34,041 nt of DNA. Source: Paenibacillus xylanivorans (GTDB lineage Bacteria > Bacillota > Bacilli > Paenibacillales > Paenibacillaceae). Made by a program: the position numbers and the translations under genes. The notes under the pieces were generated by a model that saw nothing but the letters and a program-made list of their open reading frames with translations, was not told the DNA's origin and made no database searches. This document shows, piece by piece, positions 22,581-30,551 of this stretch. Positions within the stretch are counted from its first letter, which is position 1. Each line of letters opens with the position of its first letter. The DNA lies in assembly GCF_001280595.1 (NCBI RefSeq), contig NZ_LITU01000070.1:442439-476479 (forward strand), in the 5' to 3' direction.

Positions 22581-23780
22581 ATGTTCTTTATCCATAAACG
22601 GCATGCTGTGGCCATCATGCTCCTATGTACTATTTTTATATCAGGTTGCTGGGATCGGAAGGAGATTAATGATATCGCTTTTGTCATTGGTCTCGCTATT
22701 GACAAGGAAGAGGATAATTACAGAACCAGTCTGCAAATTGCCCTTCCCGGACAGTCCGGATCTTCTGGAAGTCAAGGTGGTGGTGGGGGCACAAGTGGTG
22801 ACAAATCCTGGTTCATGTTATCCAATACGGCCAAAACTCTGCGTGGTACGTCTATTGAAAGCCAAAAGGCACTCTCTCGTGAGCTTTACTATGCACATCG
22901 ACGTACCATGCTGATTGGAGAAGCGCTTGCACGTGATGGTGTTGCTCCTATGCTGGACTTACTTACGCGTTACCCGCTTAACCGACTATCTGCGTTACCC
23001 ATTGTTACGAAGGGATCTGCTTACAAAGTGCTGGATACTGACGCTCCAATTGAAAAATTTCCTTCCGAAATGGTACGCGAGCTGTGTTTCCTAAATATGC
23101 GCAGACCGCGTTCACTCAAGATATTCACGGATGCGATTCTTTCCGAAGGAGTAGATCCATTTCTACCAGTCGCTTCGACTGCTGACAATGTACCGGGTAA
23201 CTGGAAGGACGTGAAGACGAACATCAAGTTAGATGGAATCGCTATTTTCAAGAAGGACAAACTGATAGGCATGATTGAGAAAACTCCCGCTGATGCGCTT
23301 ATTTTGGCCATGGGTGAAGCCAATGAGCCGGAAGTGATGGTAAAGGTTCCGCGTGGAAAAGGTGATGTGTTCATTAAATTAAACGAGAATAACTCATCCT
23401 TGCATCCTCATGTTGAAAATGGGAAAGTCACAGTGACAATCGAGCTGTATGCGAAGGGAGTCATGGTAGATAACGAATCCAATTATGGTGATTTGCGAGA
23501 CCAGGAGATGAAGAGTCTTACTCAGGCCCTTCACCAGAAAATTGAAGATGACATTAAGGAAGGGATCAGGCTGATTCAAAAAAAATATCCTGCGGATATT
23601 TTGGGCCTGGGTCGTTCCATTCATCAGCAACTCCCTCAAGAATGGAAAAAAATAAGGGATCGGTGGGATGATATTTATCCGGATGTAAAGGTAATCGTTA
23701 AACCACACATCATTATTGAAAATGTAGGGGTTATCAATAAACCGATTGGATTGCAAGAGGAGGATATTGTCCATGATTAA
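22581..23780 (+). CDS. germinant receptor C subunit (Ger(x)C lipoprotein)
   Basis: 399 residues. Signal peptide with lipobox FISGC, lipidated Cys23, then the family signature CWDRKEINDIAFVIGLAID. It is the lipoprotein subunit that completes GerA-type receptors. A Gly/Ser-rich insertion near residues 60-75 is a flexible loop. The start at 22581 is 4 bases after the A-subunit stop, with GAGGAGGGG about 10 nt upstream; the frame is open upstream to 22533 inside the A gene. The 3' end overlaps the small D-like gene by 8 bases. Confidence 0.93.
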   Translation: MFFIHKRHAVAIMLLCTIFISGCWDRKEINDIAFVIGLAIDKEEDNYRTSLQIALPGQSGSSGSQGGGGGTSGDKSWFMLSNTAKTLRGTSIESQKALSRELYYAHRRTMLIGEALARDGVAPMLDLLTRYPLNRLSALPIVTKGSAYKVLDTDAPIEKFPSEMVRELCFLNMRRPRSLKIFTDAILSEGVDPFLPVASTADNVPGNWKDVKTNIKLDGIAIFKKDKLIGMIEKTPADALILAMGEANEPEVMVKVPRGKGDVFIKLNENNSSLHPHVENGKVTVTIELYAKGVMVDNESNYGDLRDQEMKSLTQALHQKIEDDIKEGIRLIQKKYPADILGLGRSIHQQLPQEWKKIRDRWDDIYPDVKVIVKPHIIIENVGVINKPIGLQEEDIVHD

Positions 23781-23994
23781 GCCGCTGCTGTTCACTTATT
23801 TGGGTATGGTTATTGCCGTAATCATCATGGACTTCAAACATGTGAGGCAGGCAGCGGCTATTAATCGGTGGTTATCCTACGGACTGATCGCTATCAGCGC
23901 CGGGATTTGGTTCTATGTAACCAACTTGAGCAAAACCGTCTTTGTCTCGGCATGGCTTACCCAATTGATACAGCGTTGGCTACCGTTACCGTAA
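23773..23994 (+). CDS. small two-helix membrane protein, germinant receptor D-like
   Basis: 73 residues with two hydrophobic helices (about 4-18 and 34-50) joined by a short charged loop, FKHVRQAAAINRW. ATG 23773 lies in the last codons of the C-subunit gene, with AGAGGAGG 9 nt upstream. Small two-helix D proteins are known in some Bacillus receptor operons and can modulate germination. I assign this by size, topology and position, since the sequence has no catalytic motif. Confidence 0.72.
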   Translation: MIKPLLFTYLGMVIAVIIMDFKHVRQAAAINRWLSYGLIAISAGIWFYVTNLSKTVFVSAWLTQLIQRWLPLP

Positions 23995-24044
23995 GGCTTT
24001 CAACGAATTTTGAAGCATAGAAGATCACAGAAAGGAGGTATTCC

Positions 24045-25250
24045 ATGAATCAGGGAGTGACCAGTCGTCAGTTGGTGCTGCTCATCATGCTGCTCAGTAC
24101 TACAGGCACGTTGATGCAGCCCCATGCACAAGCCATTTTTTATGCTGAACAGCACGCCTATTTATCTTATATCCCTGTCTTTCTTGTGATGGTGGCATCA
24201 CTATGGATGTTAAGTCGTGTTCAGCGACGGTTCCCCGATCAGGATCTGTTTGAATCTCTGGTGGAGCGTTTCCCCTTTTTGGGTCGTGTGACAGGCATGT
24301 TGTATATCCTGTTTTTTCTCTTTATATTTGCCCGTGATATCCGGCTAATCGGTGACTATGTAAGCATTACCTTGCTGGAGACGACCCCGATATCCATGAT
24401 TACATTGACCCTGTTGGTCATGGTTGTTTTTATCGTGAGGGGAGGGTTGGGATCCTTAATAGGGATGTCCGAGCTGTATGTTACTTTGTTTGTGCTGAAT
24501 TCATTGATTTTGCCGTTTATGCTCATTCAGCAAATAAATATGGATAATCTCATGCCGTATTTTGACATCGATGTTGCTGGAGTTAGTAAGGGAAGCTGGT
24601 ACATATTTTCCTTTTTTGGTGAGATGATTGCAGTCCCCTTTGTAATTAAAGGCAGTGATTTTCGATTCAAGTCGGTCTTGTGGGGGATTACGGTAGCGGC
24701 TCTGTTAATGATGCTGATTGTCGTCGAAACCATCCTGGCGGTTGGAGTTCCGATCGCATCCAGAATGGTGTATCCTTCCTACGAGCTTGCAAGGCAGCTG
24801 CAAATCAGCGATTTCCTTGATCGATTTGACCTTGCACTAGCAGCGGTAACGCTACCTACGTTGATTACAAAGATCGCATTCGATCTGTATTTTGTCTGTT
24901 GGGGACTGAAGCGAATGATTCCGAAGGTCTCGGGTAAAGTGATGACAGGTCCGGTTGCGTTGGTAGGGTATGTCTGTGCCTTCTGGTTTTTCAAAAACGC
25001 TGTTCAGCTCTTCCGCTTTACAAGGGAGTGGACATGGATTGGGATTGTGTTCGAGGTGTTATTTCCCATCATACTCTTTGTGTTCCTTCGTCCCCGCAAA
25101 AAAGACAGGAATGATCGACGGGCAGCGGATACCCAGAAGCAGAAGCAGCAACCAAAAGAGGATAAACAAGAAAAAGCACCACAGGAACGAGATGAGCCTG
25201 ACAAAGGGAAACGTGAAGGACCACAGGGTGGAGAATTACAGCCTTCCTGA
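24045..25250 (+). CDS. germinant receptor B subunit (GerB/GerKB family) with a charged tail
   Basis: 401 residues, about ten membrane helices with an APC-transporter fold; in this family the B subunit holds the germinant-binding site. The start VTSRQLVLLIMLLSTTGTLM and later EMIAVPFVIKGSD are typical. The usual protein ends near residue 350; here about 50 hydrophilic residues follow, rich in Lys, Arg, Glu, Gln and Asp, from RPRKKDRNDRR to the stop. AAAGGAGG lies 8 nt before the ATG. It is the last gene of the operon, 50 bp after the D-like gene. Confidence 0.92.
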   Translation: MNQGVTSRQLVLLIMLLSTTGTLMQPHAQAIFYAEQHAYLSYIPVFLVMVASLWMLSRVQRRFPDQDLFESLVERFPFLGRVTGMLYILFFLFIFARDIRLIGDYVSITLLETTPISMITLTLLVMVVFIVRGGLGSLIGMSELYVTLFVLNSLILPFMLIQQINMDNLMPYFDIDVAGVSKGSWYIFSFFGEMIAVPFVIKGSDFRFKSVLWGITVAALLMMLIVVETILAVGVPIASRMVYPSYELARQLQISDFLDRFDLALAAVTLPTLITKIAFDLYFVCWGLKRMIPKVSGKVMTGPVALVGYVCAFWFFKNAVQLFRFTREWTWIGIVFEVLFPIILFVFLRPRKKDRNDRRAADTQKQKQQPKEDKQEKAPQERDEPDKGKREGPQGGELQPS

Positions 25251-25378
25251 TATATCCCATCAAAAATCGTTATAGATGAACTGCCGAAAAGCGGGAAAAC
25301 TCGGTTTCCCTCCATAGAAGTACCCTGTATACTGTAGTCAGACTGATGACATTCGGCTGAATTAACGGGGGGAACAAG

Positions 25379-26215
25379 ATGGCTCAACATTTGGCGGGTA
25401 TACGCGTAGCACTGACAGGACCACGGAAATCCAAAGAGATGTCCTTGCTGGTTGAGAAAATGGGCGGTATTCCGCTTGTTCGACCTGCACAGGGAACTGT
25501 TTTTCTGGATGACCGTAATATTCGGGATGGTCTGGTATCCTGGATATCGAACCCGCCAGACTGGACGGTACTAACGACCGGTATGGGATTGGATGCTATT
25601 TTTGATATGGCTGAGGATATGGAGATTGCTGATCAATTGCTGGACGTATTATCGGAATCTTTGATTGCAGCAAGAGGGTACAAGACAGTCAACGCACTCC
25701 GAAAACGTAAACTGACCCCGCTGGTGCGGGATGATGATGGCAGCACAGACGGGCTGATTCGTGAATTCGCGCCTCATAAACTTAAGGGACAGAAGGTAAT
25801 GTTGCAGCTGCATGGGGAAACTGCGCCCAAGTTGGTCGGTTGGCTGGAGGATCAGGGCGCTCAGGTGCGTCAGGTACTCCCTTATCGCCACGTCCCGCCG
25901 GAAGAGGGCGAGCTGGAACAGCTATTGAATGAAATTTTGCGGCATGAGGTGCATGCCGTCGCGTTTACAAGTGGACCGCAAGTTCGGTTTCTGGTCGAAT
26001 ATGCGGCGTCAAAGGGAAAGCTTGAACCTATGCAGGCAGCCTTCCGACAGGGCGTGGTGCCCGCTTCAGTGGGTAGAGTTACAGCAAACGCAATGCGTGA
26101 AGAAGGTATTGAGGCGCTTGTGGTCCCGGAAGATGAGAAGATGGGGGCCCTCATTGTTGAACTGGGGCGTTATTACGCTGCCAGATCTGCGGACAAGGCT
26201 CAGCTTCTGCCTTAA
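25379..26215 (+). CDS. uroporphyrinogen-III synthase-like (HemD family) protein
   Basis: 278 residues with the two-lobe HemD fold: an N-terminal strand RVALTGPRKSKEMSLLVEKMGG and a later lobe with VHAVAFTSGPQVRFLVEYA, VVPASVGRVTANAMREEGI. HemD closes hydroxymethylbilane to uroporphyrinogen III in heme and B12 synthesis. Sequence in the family is poorly conserved, and no other hem gene is nearby, so it could be a paralogue with another role. ATG 25379 follows GGGGGAAC. A -10-like TATACT is at 25328-25333. Confidence 0.8.
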   Translation: MAQHLAGIRVALTGPRKSKEMSLLVEKMGGIPLVRPAQGTVFLDDRNIRDGLVSWISNPPDWTVLTTGMGLDAIFDMAEDMEIADQLLDVLSESLIAARGYKTVNALRKRKLTPLVRDDDGSTDGLIREFAPHKLKGQKVMLQLHGETAPKLVGWLEDQGAQVRQVLPYRHVPPEEGELEQLLNEILRHEVHAVAFTSGPQVRFLVEYAASKGKLEPMQAAFRQGVVPASVGRVTANAMREEGIEALVVPEDEKMGALIVELGRYYAARSADKAQLLP

Positions 26216-26282
26216 TATTGATTCCGCCTAGACTCATTTTGAAACATTGAATAAACGTTATTATGATGACCAAGTGTTTTCC

Positions 26283-26317
26283 GTTCTGATCTGATATAGG
26301 GGTCAGAACTTTTTTTG
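26283..26317 (+). terminator. terminator after the HemD-like gene
   Basis: GTTCTGA (26283-26289), 13-nt loop, TCAGAAC (26303-26309) followed by eight T. Confidence 0.88.
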
Positions 26318-26486
26318 TTTCTTGTTTCTGTAAAGGACATTTTTTATAAGCTGAACGACTCTGATTCAAGGGAATTCACCTGAGACTTTGGTCGTGAAGT
26401 TAGTTGTACCCATTCATAATTAAAGGTTTTTGGATAATAATGTGGAATGAATTAAAGACAGATTAAGCTTGTGAGGGAGGGACAGC

Positions 26487-27209
26487 ATGATGAAAACCGT
26501 ATGCGTAACCGGGGCGGCCCGAGGATTGGGGTTGGCTCTGACGGCACAGATGCTGAAGAGAGGTTATATCGTGTATGCGGCAGGGTTGGACATGGAAGAG
26601 TCCGAAGGAATTCGTATTCTGACGGATGCCTATCCGAAACATTTACGCGCCATCGAACTGGACATTGCGGATGATCTGTCCGTAGCTTTGTTCACGGAGA
26701 CAATTAAGCTGGATACAGAGCATTTGGATATGCTTATTAATAATGCGGCTATACTAGGAAGTATTACGGATCATATCCGCGGACCGTTAAACATGGCGGA
26801 GATGGCAGAAGTATTTAACGTAAATACCTTGGGGACATTGCGCGTGACTCATGCCCTATTGCCCCTCCTTCTTCAAGGAACAAACAAGCTGATCGTCGAT
26901 ATATCTTCGGAGGCAGGCAGTATTGAGCAGTGCAGCCGGGATGGATGGTTTGCCTATTGCATGTCCAAATCTGCGCTAAACATGCAGGCCCGTCTTGTGC
27001 ATAATGGTCTAAAGAATGAGGGTGGACAAGTGATGCTGATTCATCCTGGGTGGGTACAGAGTTATATGAGCGGGGAATTGAATACCGCTGCAGACCTTAC
27101 GCCAGATCAATCGGCTCAGTATATCACCGCACTCATTGATCGCCATAAGGAGTTCATGGGAGATCAGCCCGCGTATGTAGATTACAAGGGGGACACCCTT
27201 CCTTGGTAA
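26487..27209 (+). CDS. short-chain dehydrogenase/reductase
   Basis: 240 residues, classical SDR. The NAD(P) site TGAARGLG is at 8-15, NNAAILG at 85-91, and the catalytic residues are Ser140 in VDISSEAGS, Tyr157 and Lys161 in YCMSK. The cofactor cannot be decided. The RBS GGAGGG is 5 nt before the ATG. A ThuA-like gene begins 32 bp after its stop with no terminator, which suggests a two-gene operon, possibly for a sugar derivative. Confidence 0.92.
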   Translation: MMKTVCVTGAARGLGLALTAQMLKRGYIVYAAGLDMEESEGIRILTDAYPKHLRAIELDIADDLSVALFTETIKLDTEHLDMLINNAAILGSITDHIRGPLNMAEMAEVFNVNTLGTLRVTHALLPLLLQGTNKLIVDISSEAGSIEQCSRDGWFAYCMSKSALNMQARLVHNGLKNEGGQVMLIHPGWVQSYMSGELNTAADLTPDQSAQYITALIDRHKEFMGDQPAYVDYKGDTLPW

Positions 27210-27241
27210 TTCTGTTATAGGTAATTTGAAAGGAGTTTTTA

Positions 27242-27883
27242 ATGATGGATCATCGTAAAAAAGCGTTGTTACTTGGTGATTATACTCATCCGGACTGGCA
27301 TCCACTGCAAGGTGTGGATGCGGAAATTAGTCGGATTTTTCACGATACTATGACTGTGCAGTGCAGCGAGAATCGCAACATGCTGCTGCAAGAAAATATA
27401 ACCGGTTTTGATGTGTGTATCTGTTACATGGACGATTGGAAGGGGAAAGTCTCTCCACAGCAGACAGCAGGCTTATTGTCCTATGTTAGTAATGGAGGTG
27501 GCCTGGTCATTATACATAACGGAATTTCGCTCCAAAATCGTTATGAGCTGAAGCAGATGATCGGAGCCAAGTTCCTGCATCATCCACCTTATGCACCACT
27601 GGAGTTCACAGTAACGGAAGAGAGTCATCCAGTGACTGAAGGCATTTCCGGATTTACGATGGAGGAAGAGCCTTATCAGTTCGAGTTCGGTTCATTTGCC
27701 GAAACGAAAGTTCTGCTTGAGTATCAATCCGAAGAAGGGCCGAAGCCCGCAGCTTGGGCACATAGATATGGTGTTGGACGTATTGTTTACCTGATGCCAG
27801 GACATCATGTACCTTCTTTTGCACATGAAACCTATCGTCAGTTAATTTTGCAGGCAGGAAAATGGGCTGCGCGTTACGTATAG
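27242..27883 (+). CDS. ThuA-like domain protein
   Basis: 213 residues. The fold is the glutamine-amidotransferase-like domain named for trehalose-utilisation protein ThuA: GGGLVIIHNGIS near 80-91, FTVTEESHPVTEGI near 120-133, and PAAWAHRYGVGRIVYLMPGH near 166-185, all characteristic. ThuA-type proteins are linked to sugar and keto-sugar catabolism, but no reaction can be assigned. AAAGGAG lies 6-9 nt before the tandem ATGATG. It follows the SDR gene in the same direction. Confidence 0.85.
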   Translation: MMDHRKKALLLGDYTHPDWHPLQGVDAEISRIFHDTMTVQCSENRNMLLQENITGFDVCICYMDDWKGKVSPQQTAGLLSYVSNGGGLVIIHNGISLQNRYELKQMIGAKFLHHPPYAPLEFTVTEESHPVTEGISGFTMEEEPYQFEFGSFAETKVLLEYQSEEGPKPAAWAHRYGVGRIVYLMPGHHVPSFAHETYRQLILQAGKWAARYV

Positions 27884-27956
27884 CCGGACCCGTTTCTTTT
27901 GTGAGCAGCTGATTAGGGGTATACTATAGAGATCAACGAAGAGGAGGATGACAAGA

Positions 27957-28334
27957 ATGAGCGATTTGTTCAAAAAGGCAATCTCGTTAGGGCTCGGTCT
28001 TACTGTTGTAAGCAAGGAGAAAATTGAGAAAACCGTGGATGATCTGGTCAAGCGCGGGGAACTGGCGCCCGGTGAATCCAAAGCGTTGGTCGAACGTCTG
28101 ATGGAACGGGGCGATGAAGAGCAGGGCCAGTTCAAAAGAATGATTCACGAACAGGTCAAGCGCGTCCTTCAGGAAGTGGGCGTGCCATCCGAGAGTGATG
28201 TAACCAGTTTGGAACAGCGTGTTGCCGTCCTTGAGAAAAAGCTTGCGGAATTGGGTCACACACCACAGCTTCAACCTGATGTATCCCCAGCTCCACTTGA
28301 AGTTCCTCCTCTTAAAGGAAACGAGATCGAGTAG
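27957..28334 (+). CDS. phasin-like coiled-coil protein
   Basis: 125 residues. N-terminal hydrophobic helix (FKKAISLGLGLTVVSKEKIEK), then charged helices with VDDLVKRGELAPGESKALVERL, a pattern found in proteins annotated as phasin family, and a coiled coil SLEQRVAVLEKKLAEL before a Pro-rich tail. Phasins coat polyhydroxyalkanoate granules; here no PHA gene is nearby and the neighbour is a UbiB kinase, so a membrane-associated accessory role is also possible. GAGGAGG ends at 27947, so ATG 27957 (9 nt) is preferred to ATG 27948, which touches the RBS. Confidence 0.75.
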   Translation: MSDLFKKAISLGLGLTVVSKEKIEKTVDDLVKRGELAPGESKALVERLMERGDEEQGQFKRMIHEQVKRVLQEVGVPSESDVTSLEQRVAVLEKKLAELGHTPQLQPDVSPAPLEVPPLKGNEIE

Positions 28335-30005
28335 ATGGCTGTGCGAATCAAACATGTCGGCAGATACCGGGAAATTGCCATGGCGCTGGTGCGTCATGGC
28401 TTCGGTTATATGGTCGAGGAGCTGGGCTTGTTCCAGTTGCTGGCCATACCCCGGCGATGGATGTCGCGTGAGGCACCGACCACCAAAACACTGAGTGAGC
28501 GCATTAGGCTTGTGCTGCAGGAGCTGGGGCCGGCTTTCGTCAAGCTGGGGCAACTGGCAAGCACAAGGGCGGATTTGTTGCCGGAGTCTGTCATCCGCGA
28601 ACTGGTGAAGCTGCAGGATCAGGTCCCGCCGTTTTCCTCGGAGACGGCACGGGGTATTTTGGAACAGGAATTGGATACACCGCTGGAGGAGATCTTTTCC
28701 CGGTTCGAGGATACCCCTGTGGCTGCGGCTAGTATTGGACAGGTGCATCTGGGCAAGCTCCGAAGCGGTGAGGCTGTGGCTATTAAAATTCAACGGCCTG
28801 GCATATCTCGTATCGTTCAGCGCGATCTGGATATTTTACGAGAGTTGACAGCCATGGCGGAGAAACGCTGGGATTGGGTGAAGCAATATCAAATCCCGCA
28901 AATGGTAGAAGAGTACGCCCAGGCACTGATGGCCGAGCTGGATTATACGGTCGAGGGCCGTAATACGGAAAAGATCGCACAGCAATATCAGCAGGATAAC
29001 AAAGTGAAAATACCGCTGATCTACTGGGATCAAACCTCATCTCGTGTACTCACCATGGAGTACATCGAGGGTATTAAGCTGAATGATCGTGACGAGTTGA
29101 TTAAACGTGGGCATGATCTGAATAACATTGCGCAGCGACTGGTGGATTCATTGTTGAATCAGATCTTCATTCATGGATTCTTTCATGCTGATCCACATCC
29201 GGGCAATCTGATGGTGTTAAAGGATGGCCGGCTTGCCTTTATCGACTTCGGCATGGTGGGCAGCCTGAGTGATGAGATGAAGCAGCATCTGGCTTCGCTC
29301 ATTATCGGATTGATGCGCAAGGATACGGACAGCATGATCCGGGCGATTGAGAAGCTTGGCATGATGCCGGATGATATGGATTTGCGAGGACTTCATAGTG
29401 ATCTGGACAAGCTCCGCAGCAAATACTACGATATTCCCTTTTCCAAAATCAGCGTGGGTCAAGCGCTGAATGACCTGTTCGGCGTGGCCCAGCGACACCG
29501 GGTTGTGATGCCTGCCGACATTCTGCTGCTGGGGAAATCGCTGCTCACCATGGAAGGTGTCATCGAACATCTTGACCCCTCTCTAAGCATCGTAGATATG
29601 GCAGAACCGTTTGGTCGCAAGCTAATCAAGGAACGCTTCAATCCTGGGAGAATCAAGAATCGTCTGTTCCGCAGTGCTGCGGATATGGCCGAGAGTGTCA
29701 TGGGTCTGCCTGGACAGCTGAGACAGCTCTCCTCGATCATCAGCAAGGGCAAGCTAAGGCTGGAAATCAGTGTCCCTGAACTGGATGCGCTCATGCGAAG
29801 GATGGACCAGATCAGTAATCGGCTATCTTTCAGTATTGTACTGCTCGCATTTTGTATTATTATGGTCGGGTTGATCATCGGTTCTTCGATCAGTCACCAG
29901 TCAACCATGCTCTGGGATATCCCGGTTATTGAAATCGGTTTTCTGGTGGCAATTCTAATGGTGGCCTTCCTACTCTATTCGATATTCAAATCGGGGAGAT
30001 TTTAG
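28335..30005 (+). CDS. UbiB/ABC1/AarF-family atypical kinase
   Basis: 556 residues. Protein-kinase-like fold with the family KxGQ motif (Lys70-Gln73 in FVKLGQLASTRADLLP), an Ala-rich nucleotide loop AAASIGQVHLGKL, VAIKIQRPG, the catalytic HADPHPGN at 284-291 and IDFG at 303-306. Two C-terminal membrane helices end the protein. UbiB proteins are ATPases needed for quinone synthesis in Gram-negative bacteria; Bacillota have menaquinone, and their role there is unclear. The ATG follows the phasin-like stop without a gap (TAGATG), implying strict coupling. The ribosome site is weak. Confidence 0.93.
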   Translation: MAVRIKHVGRYREIAMALVRHGFGYMVEELGLFQLLAIPRRWMSREAPTTKTLSERIRLVLQELGPAFVKLGQLASTRADLLPESVIRELVKLQDQVPPFSSETARGILEQELDTPLEEIFSRFEDTPVAAASIGQVHLGKLRSGEAVAIKIQRPGISRIVQRDLDILRELTAMAEKRWDWVKQYQIPQMVEEYAQALMAELDYTVEGRNTEKIAQQYQQDNKVKIPLIYWDQTSSRVLTMEYIEGIKLNDRDELIKRGHDLNNIAQRLVDSLLNQIFIHGFFHADPHPGNLMVLKDGRLAFIDFGMVGSLSDEMKQHLASLIIGLMRKDTDSMIRAIEKLGMMPDDMDLRGLHSDLDKLRSKYYDIPFSKISVGQALNDLFGVAQRHRVVMPADILLLGKSLLTMEGVIEHLDPSLSIVDMAEPFGRKLIKERFNPGRIKNRLFRSAADMAESVMGLPGQLRQLSSIISKGKLRLEISVPELDALMRRMDQISNRLSFSIVLLAFCIIMVGLIIGSSISHQSTMLWDIPVIEIGFLVAILMVAFLLYSIFKSGRF

Positions 30006-30024
30006 CATAGACGTAAATATGAGA

Positions 30025-30067
30025 GTCGTTAACGCTTCCTGGCAGGGGAGCATTAGCGGCTTTTTTT
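30025..30067 (+). terminator. terminator of the phasin-UbiB operon
   Basis: GTCGTTAACGCTTCC (30025-30039) pairs with GGGAGCATTAGCGGC (30046-30060) using several G-U pairs, followed by seven T. Confidence 0.85.
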
Positions 30068-30207
30068 GCGGGTTGGGCATTTCATACATGGGTACATAAC
30101 GAGATAAATAGAGCATGGATGAGATATATTCCGAAAATAAGAGGGAATAAACGATAATATACCAATTACGGATGCGTTTCCTGCTCGTACATCAGTTCCG
30201 CTTTGTC

Positions 30208-30213
30208 TATAAT
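30208..30213 (+). promoter_or_regulatory. -10 element of the SulP leader transcript
   Basis: A perfect TATAAT with no clear -35 at 16-18 bp. It would start the RNA near 30220, leaving a leader of about 330 nt. Confidence 0.45.
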
Positions 30214-30219
30214 AATAGG

Positions 30220-30551
30220 TCAGTACATTAACGGACCCGGTTTTTCTGAGAGGGGAAAACCAAGAGGCATCATGATCGGCTCACGATGTCTCAAAGGCAA
30301 GACACCTGAAAGGTGCAATGGAAATAAGAGGTACACACTGGAACGGACGAGACATGAGGGGACAAGATATCGGATACGATTTGGATCATGGTCAATCCAT
30401 CATGTATTCAACTTATGTGACAGATTTTTGTGGGATGATATCCCGCTGTTTTGTGCTGTCTGTCGTGGTTGATCAGCGACGAACCGTTCCATTGCAAATC
30501 AGGCGAAGACAAATTTGAGGTTACACACGTAGGAGGAACGGCAAGAAATAT
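30220..30551 (+). other. long hairpin-rich leader of the SulP gene
   Basis: Hairpins visible in order: GGTTTT/AAAACC (30239-30261), GAGGCATC/GATGTCTC (30264-30292), CACCT-GAA-AGGTG (30303-30315), GGGAT-GAT-ATCCC (30432-30444). TGTCT (30287-30291) can instead pair with AGACA (30300-30304), which would exclude the second and third hairpins, a switch-like arrangement. I could not match it to a known riboswitch. Two overlapping ORFs in it look like chance. Confidence 0.45.

Noticed and set aside
25293..25310. GGGAAA/TTTCCC hairpin after the germination operon as a terminator
   Set aside because: It has no T run after it, so termination there is not supported.
30239..30330. TPP-riboswitch-like words CTGAGA and ACCTGA in the SulP leader
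   Set aside because: The remaining conserved TPP elements and stems are missing, and the downstream gene is not thiamine-related.
30203..30518. Two overlapping plus-strand ORFs (89 and 66 codons) in the SulP leader
   Set aside because: They start at poor sites, overlap in different frames and look like translated structured leader; no domain recognised.
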